Source: Erythrophleum ivorense (lineage: Eukaryota > Streptophyta > Magnoliopsida > Fabales > Fabaceae). Taken from it: 64,000 bases of DNA. The notes under the pieces are model-generated. The model searched no databases. It had not been told where the DNA came from and saw only the letters and a list, made by a program, of their open reading frames with translations. How positions within the stretch are numbered: the first letter of the stretch is position 1; each line of letters starts with the position of its first letter. The position numbers and the translations under genes were made by a program. Below, piece after piece: positions 24,845 through 37,700 of this stretch. Location of the stretch: the NCBI GenBank assembly GCA_026724425.1, contig JAIUCV010000003.1:59635088-59699087 (forward strand). Reading direction: 5' to 3'.

Positions 24845-24847
24845 TAA

Positions 24848-26640
24848 GGGTCAGATAAACATCCTTATACAAAAGTACAAAAATACAAAAGATGTCTCAC
24901 TACATAAAGCCTTCTTAATCTCTCCTCTACTGGAAAATAGTGTTACTTTCTTTTCTTTACTCTCTTGACTATTCTTTTTAGTCGCTCTCTTTTCTTTTCT
25001 CTCCATCTCACTTTCTTTTCTTTCTTTCTCACGTACTTTCTTTTCTTTCTCTCTTAGCTTGCATTCTTGAGTAATTCGCTTTTGATCTTCATATGCCTAC
25101 AAGGATTTGAGAGGGGTTAGCATAATAGTTTTTTTATTAAACTTAAGAGAATACCTATTAGTATAATCATCATACTTAACTTTCCTATCATATTGCCAAG
25201 GTCTATCCAATAACAAGTGTCTAGCATACAAGGAGTTATATCACACAAAACCTCATCATGGTAACTTCCTATGAAAACTGCTACAACAACCTATTTAGCA
25301 ACTTTAACATCCCCATTATCATTGAACCACAACAAATTATAAGGAGTGGGGTGTTTTCTAGTTGGCAAACCTAACTTTTCAACTAACAAGGTACTAGTAA
25401 CATTAGTGCAACTCCCATTATCAATGATAAGACTACATACCTTGTTGTTAACAAAACACCTAGTGTGAAAGATATGCTTTTGTTATTCTTTTTCAAGCTC
25501 CTCTTTAGGTTGAATGCTAAGAGCACGCCTTGACACTAGAGCCTTACTAATCATAGCTTCAGCTACCTCCACATTAGATTCATCACCTCCATTGGAGCTT
25601 AACTCAGCTTCCACATCTTCATCACCACTGCTTTCACTAGTAACAACACAATTCTCAAGCAAAATTATAGTCCTTTTATTTGGACATTGTGAAGCAATGT
25701 GACCAAAACCTTGACACTTAAAGCATTTAATTTTAAAAGAACTAGAAGAATATTTAGGTTTAGATTTACCTTTAGAAGTAGGTGTTTGCATCTTTAACTT
25801 ATTCTCCTCTTTAGGCTTGGTTTCTCCTTTAAACTTGAAAGAGGACTTGAAGTTTTTGTTGGAACTATCATGTGATTTCAATTTTTGTTTTTCCTTAAAA
25901 TGCTTATCCACCTTAATGGCTTTATGCAACAACTCTTCCATATCAAGGTAGTTTTGCAATTCAACTTTTGCAGCAATTTCAAGATTTAAGCCACCAAGAA
26001 ATCTTGCCATTGTAACTTCTAAATCTTCCTCAATGTCTGCTTTCATCATGGCAATTTGCATTTGCTGAAAATATTCTTCCATACTCATAGATCCTTATTT
26101 GATTTTGTGGAGCCTCTTATGCACATCCCTATAGTAATGGGTAGGGACAAATATCTTCCTTATGAGAGCCTTCATTTTTAGCCAAGACTGAATTGGACCT
26201 TCTCTAGAACGCCTCCTACTAGTAGTTAATTGATCGCATCATAGGCTTCCATAATCTGTAAACTCCAAAGCAGCTCATTTTACTTTACTTTCCTTTGAAA
26301 AAGATTGACAGTCAAATATAAACTCAACTTTTCTTTCCCATTCAAGATATAAATCAAGATCATCTTTCCCTTGAAAGGAAGGGATTTTCATCTTGATGTT
26401 ACTAAAGGCATCTTTCTTTTGAGTGGGAGCTCTCCTAACTCTTTCATGTTGGCTTTCCTCCTCAAAATCAAATTCATCTCTTCCTAAAACAACGTTTTTA
26501 CCACGCCTTGCCTTGCTATTAGAAGAAGACAAATCCATTTGATCCAACTTAGTATTTAGCCTCTTAAATTGTTTTTGAACATATTTGATGAACAATTTAA
26601 GGTCAACTTGGTTCTCTTCACTTTCAGACATGATTGGCAC
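24848..26640 (-). pseudogene. Gypsy gag and protease region, broken
   Basis: gag starts at the ATG at 26640 (MSESEENQVDLKLF) and contains IKMKIPSFQGKDDLDLYLEW and, after a break, MSMEEYFQQMQIAMMKADIE, MARFLGGLNLEIA and the zinc knuckle CFKCQGFGHIASQC at about 25675-25715 with all CCHC residues. The protease lies in the 24850-25480 stretch but is too broken for me to mark its catalytic residues. A Lys/Glu-rich segment (about 24930-25080) precedes RT. Several stops and shifts are present. Confidence 0.85.
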
Positions 26641-27309
26641 CTGAAATGTTAGTGAATAGCAAGAAAAAGGACCTGACTACTCCCTCACATGTTTCACTCT
26701 AAATGATGCAAATTCACTCGTGTTTCACACTTGTAATGGCTTTTAAAATGATGAAAACACTCTTATCTTTTTCCTCTCAACTTGCTTCCTATAGTGTACT
26801 GAATTAAATCTAACAAATCAAAAGAAGCAGCAAATGAAGTGGCAATCTCAGATTAGAATCCAAGATGCAAAGTTCTCAAAGAGACAATAAAAGTCCAACA
26901 TTTTAAAGAAAAATCGTAGGTGCAGCCAATAGAAAATACAATAAGTGACCAAGAAAGGAAATGAAGACAATGAATTTATGGAACAAATGGTGTGTGGCAG
27001 ATTATGGGAGAACAAATGATTAAATGATTAATTATCAAGAGGAAAGGATGGAAAGGAAATTGAAATCAGTAATAAAGCAATCAAAAATTTGAAATTTAGA
27101 ACAAGGTGAATGAATGCAAATTTCCTTTTATGAATTGTGTACAATATGACATTTAATGACCAGATCAACTCAAGGAATAAAAAATGGTAATTCCAAAAAT
27201 AGAGGATCTTCAACAATTACAATTCAAGTTAACAATTCAAAATTTACAATTTTCAGCACAACTTTCTTTTTTCACAGATTCTGACTTCTTCTTCTTCTTT
27301 TTTGCAACT
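26641..27309 (-). other. Gypsy leader upstream of gag
   Basis: AT-rich sequence between the gag start and the inverted junction. It has no LTR or primer site where a normal element would carry them, which is part of the evidence for rearrangement. Confidence 0.55.
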
Positions 27310-27400
27310 TTTTTCTTGAATTACAACACGCAATAAGGAAGAAAGTGTACGATTCACCACTTCGGTTTCTTCCTTATTGCACGCTATAATTCAAAAAAAT
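27310..27400. repeat. Head-to-head inverted repeat at the gypsy rearrangement junction
   Basis: Arms 27310-27344 and 27366-27400 are reverse complements with a few differences, around a 21-bp spacer. Both arms encode the same integrase segment in opposite directions: LLRVVIQEKK on the - strand and LLHAIIQKNL on the + strand. The arms are thus two diverged copies of one coding segment, not a random palindrome. Confidence 0.82.
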
Positions 27401-27957
27401 TTAAAGAATTAGGAAAAGTGTTTGCCTCACATTGAGTTTGCATATAATCATGCCTTGCATTCTACAACTGAGTTTTCTCCTTTTGAGATTGTATATGGTT
27501 TTAATCCTTTGACTCCCTTGGATTTACTTCCTTTGCCTTATAATGAGTTTACTAACATTGATGGTGCAAAGAAAGCTAAGTTTGTGCAAGATCTTCATGC
27601 TAAGGTTAAGGTGAACATTGCACGCAAGAATGAGCAATATGCTCAACATGCCAATAAAGGCCAAAGGAAGGTTATCTTTGAACCAGGAGATTGGGTGTGG
27701 GTTCATTTGAGGAAAGAAAGGTTTCCTAAACAAAGGAAGTCCAAATTACACCCAAGAGACAATGGTCCTTTCCAAGTGTTGGAAAGAATAAATGATAATA
27801 CATATAAAATTGATTTACCTTATAAGAACGTAAGTGCAACTTTCAATGTGGCAGACCTTTCTTTTTTTGATATTATAGATTCGAGGACGAATTCTTTTCA
27901 GGAGGGAAGGAATGATGGAGGTGAGCTAGGAGACTTGAAAGAGCTTGAACAAAATTA
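27372..27957 (+). pseudogene. Gypsy integrase C-terminal half, nearly open
   Basis: An in-frame TAG sits where a conserved Trp codon is expected, in IQKNLKN(stop)EKCLP at about 27411. After it the frame stays open to 27957: FAYNHALHSTTEFSPFEIVY, GFNPLTPLDLLPLP, FEPGDWVWVHLRKERFP, GPFQVLERINDNTYKIDLP and VADLSFFD. This is the integrase C-terminal domain and tail of the same gypsy type as the - strand half. The remaining tail (about 27960-28090) still encodes GGPCTRSRAKAIKEALNG but is out of frame after a TAA. Confidence 0.9.
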
Positions 27958-28149
27958 AGAACTTAGAAACAAAAGGGCTGGACGTGACTCTAAAAGATGG
28001 CCAACTGAAGACCCATTGCAAGGTATGGGAGGTCCATGCACAAGATCAAGAGCCAAAGCTATAAAGGAGGCCTTGAATGGAGTGATCTAAAAACTAATGG
28101 ACTTGGAGCCCATAGTCTTAGCTAAATATGAAGCCCAAAAGGAACAAAA

Positions 28150-28773
28150 TGGCATAAAGATTATTTCATATCTATAAGATGCTAGCCCAAGCCCAAAAGG
28201 AGCCTAATTGAAGGAGCCCAGCCATTTTTCACAAAATTTTCTTAGTTTTATTTTGTTTTAATTTGATTGTTTCTATTTTAGATGTTTAGCTTTATTAGGC
28301 GCCATTCTTGGTGAATTTGTCCAGACTTAAATTTTTTTTATTTTTTCTCCATGTAAAAGGCGCCACCTAAGAGTTATTCTGTGTTTAGGGTTTTATTTTT
28401 CAAATGCCTATATAAGGCCCATTTGTACTCCAAGAATTGGCAGATTGAATGAATTATTTTTTCAGAATCATTTATAACTTGTTAGGTTTCTCTTGTGACC
28501 TTTGTGTGCTGGAGAAAATCTTTGACTTAGCAAAGGAGTGGTTTCCTTTGTGGCATCCTGGATTAAGGTTCTAAGAGACGGGTTCTCTTAGGGTTCAATT
28601 CCATTGACCAACATCTCTTCTTCTTCTTCTTCTTCTTCGTTCCTTTCTTTGTTCTTTGTTGCTTGTTGTCCAGATCTGTCTATTTGCTTGTTCTTGTATT
28701 GCATGCTAAATTTCGATCACTGATCCGTGTCATTTGGGGTTCCTAGAACGAGTTTCTATGGGGTCTCACATCA
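28150..28773 (+). repeat. Gypsy 3' LTR
   Basis: It contains a promoter-like TATATAAGG (28409-28417) and ends GGGGTCTCACATCA. The last 317 bp match 22077-22386 in inverted orientation. The left edge is uncertain: a TG after the purine-rich AAAAGGAACAAAA at 28137-28149 is the best candidate. Confidence 0.7.
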
Positions 28774-29339
28774 TGTTTGACCATAATGGATTATCTTTTA
28801 GTCCTCAAAATGAGGCCATGCACTTAGATCCTCCACTCTCCTTTATTCAACATCTCTATCTTGAAGGTCACAATGAACTCTTGAGTCAGCCTCTCTTATT
28901 ACATCCCTCACCTGAATCACATTTCTATCTCTTGGCTTTCTTAGAAAAGGTTTGCCTTTCAACTTAAACATGTAGATATCATTTGATATTAATGATAAAG
29001 CTATGGAAGAGGTGGATTTGAACAATCCTAACATCTAATAGTATATGATAGAAAATGACAATTCTCCTCCTATGTCTCTGCATGAACTGCAAAGGCAATT
29101 CAAATATGCTCCAATTGACTTGCCTTTTAGACCTTACTAAGGAATTTATCATGGCTAGTTCTTAGGAGTCATGCACCAAAGTCTAGATCCTTATCAAATG
29201 CCCCAAGTAGGAGCTAGTATGGAATGGATTCCACAAGGATACAAGCTAAGAACATTAACATTCTCCTATCTATGAAAATTAACTTTCATTGTGATGGATT
29301 ACAAAAATAAAATGTATTCATTTTATACTTTAATTTTTA
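28774..29339. other. Unassigned stretch with an LTR-start remnant at 29222-29263
   Basis: A + strand frame across 28774-28967 reads through the gypsy LTR end into a peptide I do not recognise. At 29222-29263 the - strand reads TGTTAATGTTCTTAGCTTGT after a purine tract, a second copy of the LTR start seen in NDC80 intron 3. No partner LTR was identified. Confidence 0.4.
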
Positions 29340-30393
29340 ATCTTTAAGTGCTTATATTTAAATTCTTTATGTGTATTACTTGAAAAAAAAATATCTTATA
29401 TATATGCGACACATGAATTGAAAAAATATTTTCATGAATTTATTGTGCTTAATCTATTTTATGAGAAAAATACTCATTATAAGTATTTGATTTTGAATTC
29501 ATTTTATTATCAATCTAGAAAATACTTAAAAAAATAAAATCAAGCATTGTTGCAAAATGTGTGAAGTGTTTATCTTTATTTCTAGGCAATTTTGTGAACA
29601 ATTGGATATATAATATCCTACAAATAAACTTTCAATTCTTGGAATAATTTGAAAGAAGAATACATGTACTAGAAGTGATGATTTTTCCAAAGGATAAATA
29701 TTATGAAAATATGCACGAAAGAAATTTTAATTATTAATGTTTCATATTTTGAATGTGCTTCTGCAATAGTAATATTAAAGCATATTGTTAATGAATAATA
29801 AAAATGTATAACATATATAATATGTATTAGTTCTATAAGAATTACATATAATAGAATATAATTTAATCCAAGAAGGACTGATTAATATGGAGTTTTTTTA
29901 TTCTATAGTTGGATACAAGATATATAATGAATATATGTCTTGTAGATAGTACTTAATGATAAAAAAAATTTCTTATTTGATAATGAGTGATGCTAACATT
30001 AATATAATACCAAGTAATATGGATTAAAGGCACTAGAAGAGCTATTATATTATTACTTAGTAGAACAAAGTTTATTATTGATAATGCATTATTTTTTACT
30101 AAGTGTCAAAAGAATTTATTCAACTTTAAAAATATCTACATATCACATTTTTTTGTAATAGAAAAGAAATATATTTTGAAAAACAATTATCTATTTTGTC
30201 TTCTAGTTTGTAATATATAATTATTAGTATAATTGAAACACATGTTACACTAAATTAGGAGTTTATTGATATAAATATTTTTATTGTTTGGTATATTGAT
30301 CAATTAGACTATCATGGATCAATTATGATGCAAAAAATTATTGAGAATTGACATGAATATCTATTGAAAAAATAAAAGATTCTTTAATTCAAA
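29340..30393 (+). pseudogene. Copia-2 gag and pre-integrase remnant
   Basis: Weak gag homology near 29640 (WNNLKEEY), then pieces of the protease and linker. Close to the right edge is a GAG-pre-integrase stretch, DYHGSIMMQKIIEN. Heavy decay with stops everywhere; a part of gag seems deleted between about 29760 and 29920. Confidence 0.65.
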
Positions 30394-33300
30394 CACTACT
30401 GAAAAGATAAGCTTTTTGATATGGTTCTTTAGCTATGGTTATAAAAACTAAACTAAAGCATATTTTGACTATAATTATTTTAATCACAGTTATGTCACGA
30501 AATCTAACTATAGTTTTCTAAGTGCTGCAATTAGATTAAATACAATTTCCATGAAATTATAGTAAAGGCTAAAGAACTAACTGCAATTTTGTGTAAACCA
30601 CAATTAGTTTATTTTTATAACCCTACACTCTCACTCCCTTTTCCATTATAATATGAAACCTCAACCTTTTTTACATTTTAGATCTAAAGAAGCCCTCTAT
30701 CCATAAATGCATCACAACCTTCATTTGACCAATTGATTGAAACCTCAATCTATTGTTGAGAGTATTGTCACTATCAATAAAGCTTCCATTTGTGACCACT
30801 ACTTTCATTCCTCAATTGCAAGCCATCCGAAAGTGAGTTTAAAACTTTTTCTTCCACCTTCATTCCACATTTAATCTTCTACCATTTTAATTATTTTTTA
30901 GCCAAACTTATCGATGTTTTTCAGTGGATAGGTTAATTTCTTGATGAGATTGACACAGATGTTCATTAATCTGAGATGTTTTTCAATAAAAGGTGAGTTT
31001 GAAATTTAAGATAGGTTAATTTCTTGAATGCTTGTAAGGTACTTGTTCTTCTTCTTCATCATTTTTAAGGATGATTGGATTATTATTGGAATGTATGTTT
31101 TAGAATTTTTTTGGGGGTTTCAAATGGATTAAAGAGTAATGATCGGATTAAAATGTAATGGTCAGATTAAAAGGAATGGTCATTAATAAAAAGGTATAAA
31201 ATGAGGTGGAGTAAGAAGATAAATAGTTTTGAGTTCTTTGTTTGAAAATTTAATTTAAAAAGAAAGGTTATGATAATAAGAGTTTGAATGCTCAAGTTGT
31301 TCCATGAAAGATTAAGCTTCTAAAATTTTGAAATCTTTAACAAAACTTGAAAAAAGAAATATTAATGTATATCTCACTTTTCCAACTTATAAACATTATT
31401 AATGGAATGAATGAGGATTTATGTAAAGAACAAAAAGAGGTAGCCATAGACTTAGACAATTTTAGTTTGCAGAACTTCCTTTTTTATTAGATTAAAACCT
31501 TGAGTACTTGTAAGTAAATTATCTTGCTTACTTTCCTCGTGTTATCATAGTTTCCTTTATGATTAGATTAGTTCCTCCTCCTCATGCACATTTCATTACT
31601 TTTTAACCATCCAAACAAACAATACAACAATTTGAGTTTTTTCTTTTTTCTTTTTTCCTTTTTTAACTCTCCCATTCCATTTCTCCTTATTCTATGTTGG
31701 ATCCTATTCCAAACAAGTATTCTAGTTCTAGTAGGATTGGGGTATATATTTAACACTAGTAAGTTTTTTCCTTGTTTCCAATATGAATTATTGAACACTT
31801 GACTTGAAATGTAAAATTTCTTTCTTTCAATTAAAAGAATGGAGATTTTTATTTTGTCATGATTTTCTATTTATATGCTTTAAGTTATAGGCATTATAGC
31901 CTTCATCTTTAAGTTACTTAATGTTGATGTTTATAGAAACATTCAGACAATGATTATGGTACTAGAGGGATTAGATGCTAATTTGTTAATATCTTCTTAA
32001 ATTTGATTAAGTGGTCATTATCCAATGGGTTTATTAGAGGACTCAAACTTGTGCTACATATTGTCATTTAGTTTGGCAATGACAGATGATGAACCTTCTA
32101 AGGAACTTGTAAAGTATGGTTTTCAAGATGATAACAATGATCCAAAAACTATCTGTGGCCTTTTCTTTCATTCTTTCTTGTGATATAAAATCTTATCAAT
32201 GTTGTTGTTTGTTGCAAAGGCTAAACTATGGAATCCACACTATTAAAAAAATGGATATCTAGTTACATCTTACATATAATTAGAGTCAATATGTATGTAT
32301 AAGTTTTTATTGAAAAATGTGATGTGTTTTAGTTGTTTCACTTATTAGTTGTTGAAAAATGCTATAGGTATTGCTTATATTCCTATTTAATTGGAAATTT
32401 GATTAGTTTGTAAATCTAATATATACAGAGGCTATATTCATTATCTATATAAATGTGATGTAAATTTGATCATGGGTCAGGTTCGTTTAAAAACAGGCCA
32501 AACTCATAAAAAAATTATAAATTTTTTTAGGCCCAAGTTCGAGCAGGTTCAAGTCCAGTTAAAAATAAGCTGAGCCCAGCCTGCCTCGTTTAAAAAAATA
32601 ATTTTTTAAATTTTTTTATCTTTTTTAAAAATGTTAAATATTAATTATATTTATTCTATTATTTCTTAGGCTTACTTTTTCTTATTTTAAATTCTAAATA
32701 ACTAAAAAAATATTACAAAAAATTTAAATAACTTAATATATATATAAGATAGTAAAATCTCTCAAAATAATAAATTTTCTAATAATATTACTAATTAATA
32801 ATTTATTTTATTTGAATTATAATTTATTCCTAATAATATATTATACAATAAGTAAGAGTAAAAAATAATAATTATTATATATGTTATATAATTATTTTTC
32901 ACTTATATCTATAATTATAAATAAAAGTTCTAATAATATATCAAAAAATAATTATAATATAAGAGGGCTCGGGCTCGGGCTCGGGCTTGGGCCAGGCTTT
33001 TAAAAAAGCCTAAGCCTGACCCATTTTATATTTGGACTTTTTAAAAACGAACTCATTTTTTATTGAGCTTTTTTTTGGGCTCATATCTATTTTTTTGGGT
33101 TAGACGGGCTTTCCGACCTATGATTAGGTCTAATGTGATGGTGTTTAGTATTAAGGATGGCTATATATCAACCAAGAAGTTGCAACTCAAGTTTTGTATA
33201 AAGCGAAGTTACAAGCTTTAATCTATGAGATGTGTTTTTCTTATATTTTGAAGTACTTGCTGATAAAGTTAACTTAATTTCTTTTTCTTCTTCTTGGTGT

Positions 33301-34752
33301 CTTTAGTTCTGAATCCATTTAGGTTAAGTGATATAAACTAAATAAATAAAGAATATCTCAATAAAAATATAGAATGAACATTTTATAATATATAATTAAT
33401 AAACATAGTAATATAAAGTTCTTAATCAAATTGTAAAGTCTAAATAACTTTAATACAACCACTTATATCCAAGTGTAATCATAGAGATATGAATGCATGT
33501 ATAACATGAATTTAAAGATGGTTTCTATGTATATCTAGATATTTTTTGGTTGGTATTATGATGCAGTAATAGATAATGTTGACACTACTATTGCTGTTAT
33601 GTAAGGAAAGGTAGAGCACATCACTAATTTCATACCTATAATGCTAACTCACTATAAATTTATTAAGATTGATTTTTTTATTTCATAGTTTTTTTTTGTA
33701 TGCAAGAAACATATAACAAAGGTAAAATAGTAGTGATGTCTTCTTTTGAATCTTAGTGGCCACACCTAGAACTATATGTTGTTTATTTCATTTTGCCTCT
33801 TTACTAATGGTAAATACAAGTGAGGCATTTGCTGCTTTATAATGCATGAGTGCTCAAATTTGCAAACTTTGATCTTTGAGATATGTTTTAGTAAGTCTAT
33901 GGCGAGGCAATCTTAGCCAAATGGTATGGGTAGTGGTAGAGCTTCTGTTAAAGGCATAGTTGCTAGTAAGGCTTTGGTTAGTAGTTAAGGCAATAGTGGC
34001 TAGTGTTTTTTTCTAATAATACACTATACAATTGACTAATGTATAGTGTGGTCACTAGGACATACTCATATTTTGTTTACTTGAATTTAGTCAAGTTGTT
34101 TGTCATGTATTTGGTTTACTTAAATCTCCACTTATTTTTAAGTTTTGTGGATGACACATTGATTAGTCAAATGATTTGGTCATGTAAGTGTAATTTTTTT
34201 AAAAAAGGGGGAAGCATTGTAAAGACATGTCAAAATTAATGAAATAATGATTTTATAAATTGTCTAGTTTGTTTCCATTAAGATATGTCTTGATGAAGCT
34301 TTACAAATTGCTTTCTTTTGCTATCTATTTAATACAAGGCTAGAAAAACTATAGAATGATCAAGAATTGTTGATTTATAAATTATAATAAGAAATGCAAT
34401 TCATCTTTCATGCAAGGGGTAAGTTCATCAATGGACTATATTATGTATATATATATATATTATACATGCCATCTAATTGTCTAACATGTTTCCAAAATTC
34501 AATATGTCTTTTGGCTTAAGGTGGCTTAATATAAGACAAAACTAAAGGTTTTTTTTGTTAAAAAAGATTTAGCAGCAGTTTAAACTACTACTAAACCTGT
34601 GTAATACTATAACTACAACTTAACTACAATTAAACCATGTGTGACGAAGGGTTCAACTGTGGTTTTGGAAATCGTAGTTGAAACCTTTAGCAATGATGTG
34701 AATTACAACTAAAAAAAACTCATAGTTAAAGCTTTTTTTTTTTTTTATAGTG
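30394..34752. mobile_element. Non-autonomous CACTA (En/Spm) transposon
   Basis: 4359 bp starting CACTACTGAAAAGATAAGC and ending, reverse-complemented, CACTATAAAAAAAAAAAAAGC: CACTA ends with imperfect terminal repeats. Subterminal regions on both sides repeat short motifs such as ACTATAG and AACTACAA. The flanks are AAA (30391-30393) and AAC (34753-34755), a 3-bp duplication with one change. The copia frame continues from the left flank to the right flank if one triplet is removed. No transposase domain is visible in its short open frames (longest about 76 codons), and it carries a hAT-type MITE. Confidence 0.87.
32461..33132. mobile_element. hAT-type MITE inside the CACTA element
   Basis: 672 bp flanked by ATGTGATG at 32453-32460 and 33133-33140, a perfect 8-bp duplication. 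Ends are TAAATTTGATCATGGGTC and, reverse-complemented, TAGACCTAATCATAGGTC, differing only by transitions. Both ends carry GGGC/GCCC-rich tracts, including GGGCTC repeats at 32966-32990, around an AT-rich middle. Confidence 0.88.
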
Positions 34753-37700
34753 AACGAATTCTCATGTGTTGTTTGTTTTCAAAGGAAATTGATTACTAGA
34801 CCATTACTAGTTAAAGTTAAGATTGAATTTCCCACATTTGTAAAATAAATCCAATGTGATATATGAGAGCTTATTCATTCGCGACATGGACCATTCAAAT
34901 ATTATATAATTTTGATATATGCATTTGCAAAGATAGTCGCATGTGATTTTATTATTAACTCACAACCTAAAGTTTACTATATTACTTGTTTAAATAATTT
35001 GATTAAGAGCATAAATTTTAGATTATGTACTCAAGATAATTCATCTTGATAGTGCTGGTTAGTTTACATCTCAAGATTTCAATGGCTATTGTATGTCTAG
35101 TAGAATAATAGTAGAAAAACTTATTACTTATGTTCATACACAAAATAGTTTAGTAGAATAATTTATTAAACACCTTTAATTAATAGTTAAACCAATGCTT
35201 ATGAGAATAAAACTTTTCAGGATATACAATTTTGCTTGTAGCAACACTTATATGCATCAAGCTAGTAAGTTATTATATATTCTTCTTATTACAATTAGCT
35301 TTTAGTTAGAAGCCAAATATTTTTTATTTTATAAATGTTGGATGTATGGTATATGTTCCAATTTCTCCACCATAATGCACAAAGATAGGTTTTCAAAGAA
35401 GGTTGAGAATATATGTTGTTATGAATCTCCTTCTATAATTAAATATCTTGAACCAATAATTAGAGATTTATTTATAACATGGTTTGCCTATTTAGTTTTG
35501 ATTAAACTATTTTCCTAATATCAGAGGGAGATAATAAGCAACTGAAAAAAGAAATTATATAAAATGCCTTATTATTATCTCATCTAAATTCTCGTACAAA
35601 GTAATATGAATTAGAAATTCATAAAATAATTCACTTGCAAAACATTGCAAATCAATTACTAGATACATTTACTAACTTAAAAAAAGTTATCAAATCTTAC
35701 ATACCAACTGAAAATGCTCTAATACAAATTAATGTCCTAGTAGAACAATTGATTAGTGCAAATGAAATTGAGTCATATCTAAAATGCGATAGACTAATTG
35801 GTTCCAGAGATAAAAATCCTAAAAAAAAAAAAAAGGAAAGAAGCAAATAATGAAGATGATCATATTAAGAAAGTAGGTTCTCCAAAAGAGACCAATGATA
35901 TATCTAATCAAAAAATCCCAAAAAAGGCTCAAGTGCCTAAAAAGTAATGACAATAATAATAATGAAGAGATCTTAATCAATTATGTCATTATACAAAAAA
36001 AAAAAAGAGATGAAACTAAAAAGATACATTTGTTCATAATATTTTTTCATATAATATTGCTATTGAAATAATAAGAAAGAATGAGGATTTTGAACCTAAA
36101 TATGTTTAAAATGTTGACATAAAGATGATTGACCAAAATAAAAAGACTTAATTCAAGTAAAATTAAATTTACTTTCAAAATATAAACCTTTTAGACTTAA
36201 AATCCAAATACCAGATATGTGAAGATAGTAGGATAAAAATGGATATTTGTGCAAAAAAATGAGAAAAATGAAATCATAAAATATAAAATATGATTTGTAA
36301 CATAAGGGTTTTTGCAAAGATTTGGCATCGATTATGAAGACCTATAATCTGAACACCTAAAAATGTAATATACAAAGGTTTTCACAAAAATATGGAGTCC
36401 AAATACCTAAAGGTGTAAAACCAATATGATACAAATAAGTATTTATATAAAAATAAAATGAAAAAAATGCAATTATCAAATATAAAGCACAACTTGTACT
36501 ATAAGGATTTTTGTAAAGACTTAGTATTAATTATGAAGAAACACATTTTTTTTGGGTGAATACAATTACTTTTAGATATCTTATTAGTGTGATAAAACTT
36601 GATATGCATTTAATAGATGTTGTTATAGCTTACTTATATGGCTTTCTAAGTAGTAAAATTTATACGAAAATCCTTGAAGGATTTAAAATGCTATAAGCAT
36701 GTAAAGATTCCTAAAAAGATTATTTGACACATTTGCATAAATCTTTATATAGATTGAAATCATTTGGGCATATATGGTATAATCATTTTAGTAAATATTT
36801 GTTGAAATAAAGTTAAAAAAAATGATTCAATTTACCTATTTGTTTTTATAAAAAGATCTAGATTATAATCCATCATAATTATTGTGTATGTTGATAATTT
36901 AAATATTATTGAAACTCTTGAAGAGTTCTAAAAAGTAGTAAATTGTTTAAAGAAAGAATTTAAAATAAAAGATCTTAGACAAATAAAGTTTTATCTCATC
37001 TTACAAATCAAATACTTAATAAGTAAAATTTTTCTTTATCAATCCACTTATAATAAGAAAAGAATCCTAAAGTGATTCTGTATAGATGAAATATATATAT
37101 ATTAAGTACTCTAATGATTGTAAGATTACTAAATATTAATAAAGACCATTTGTGTCCTCAAGAGAATGATGAACTCTTTAGTCCTAAAGTACTATATCTT
37201 AGCGCTATAGAAGCATTAATGTATCTTACTAACTCAACATAACTTGATATTGTATTTGTCGTAAGTTTATTAACAAAATTTAGCTCATCTCCAACAAGAA
37301 GATATTGGAACAAATTTGAGCATCTATTGTGATATTTTTAAGGGATCATTGATATGTGGTTGTTTTATTTAATTAATTATGGTTCATAATTGACTAGTTA
37401 TGTAGATATAAGATACTTAGCTGATCCACATAAAGCTTGATCTTAAACTGGATATTTATTTACATGTAGGGTTACAGCTATATTATGGTTTTCCACATAA
37501 CAAATTTTAGTTGCTACCTTATCAAATTATGCAAAAATAATTTCAGTGCATAAGGCTAGTTGAGAATGCATTTGAATAAGGGTAATAACTCAACATATCC
37601 AAAAGATATATGGTTTACCTTTAATACAAAAGATCCCAACAATATTATATGAAAATAATACAGTATGTGTAGCTTAGTTAAAAAGATAGTACATTAAAGG

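Larger units (their letters stand above)
21780..28773. mobile_element. Rearranged Ty3-gypsy LTR retrotransposon with halves in opposite orientation
   Basis: On the - strand from 26640 down to about 22387 run gag, protease, RT, RNase H and the first half of integrase. On the + strand from about 27372 to 28773 run the second half of integrase, the polyprotein tail and an LTR. The two integrase parts are complementary pieces of one domain with a gap of roughly 75 codons. On the left, integrase is fused directly to an LTR 3' fragment plus primer site, also on the - strand. The outer ends are therefore inverted LTR ends about 6 kb apart. The left boundary near 21780 is approximate. Confidence 0.8.

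Noticed and set aside
30394..34752. Gene capture or transposase coding within the CACTA element
   Set aside because: Open frames are short (up to about 76 codons), AT-biased and without recognised domains; nothing in the interior looks like spliced host exons.
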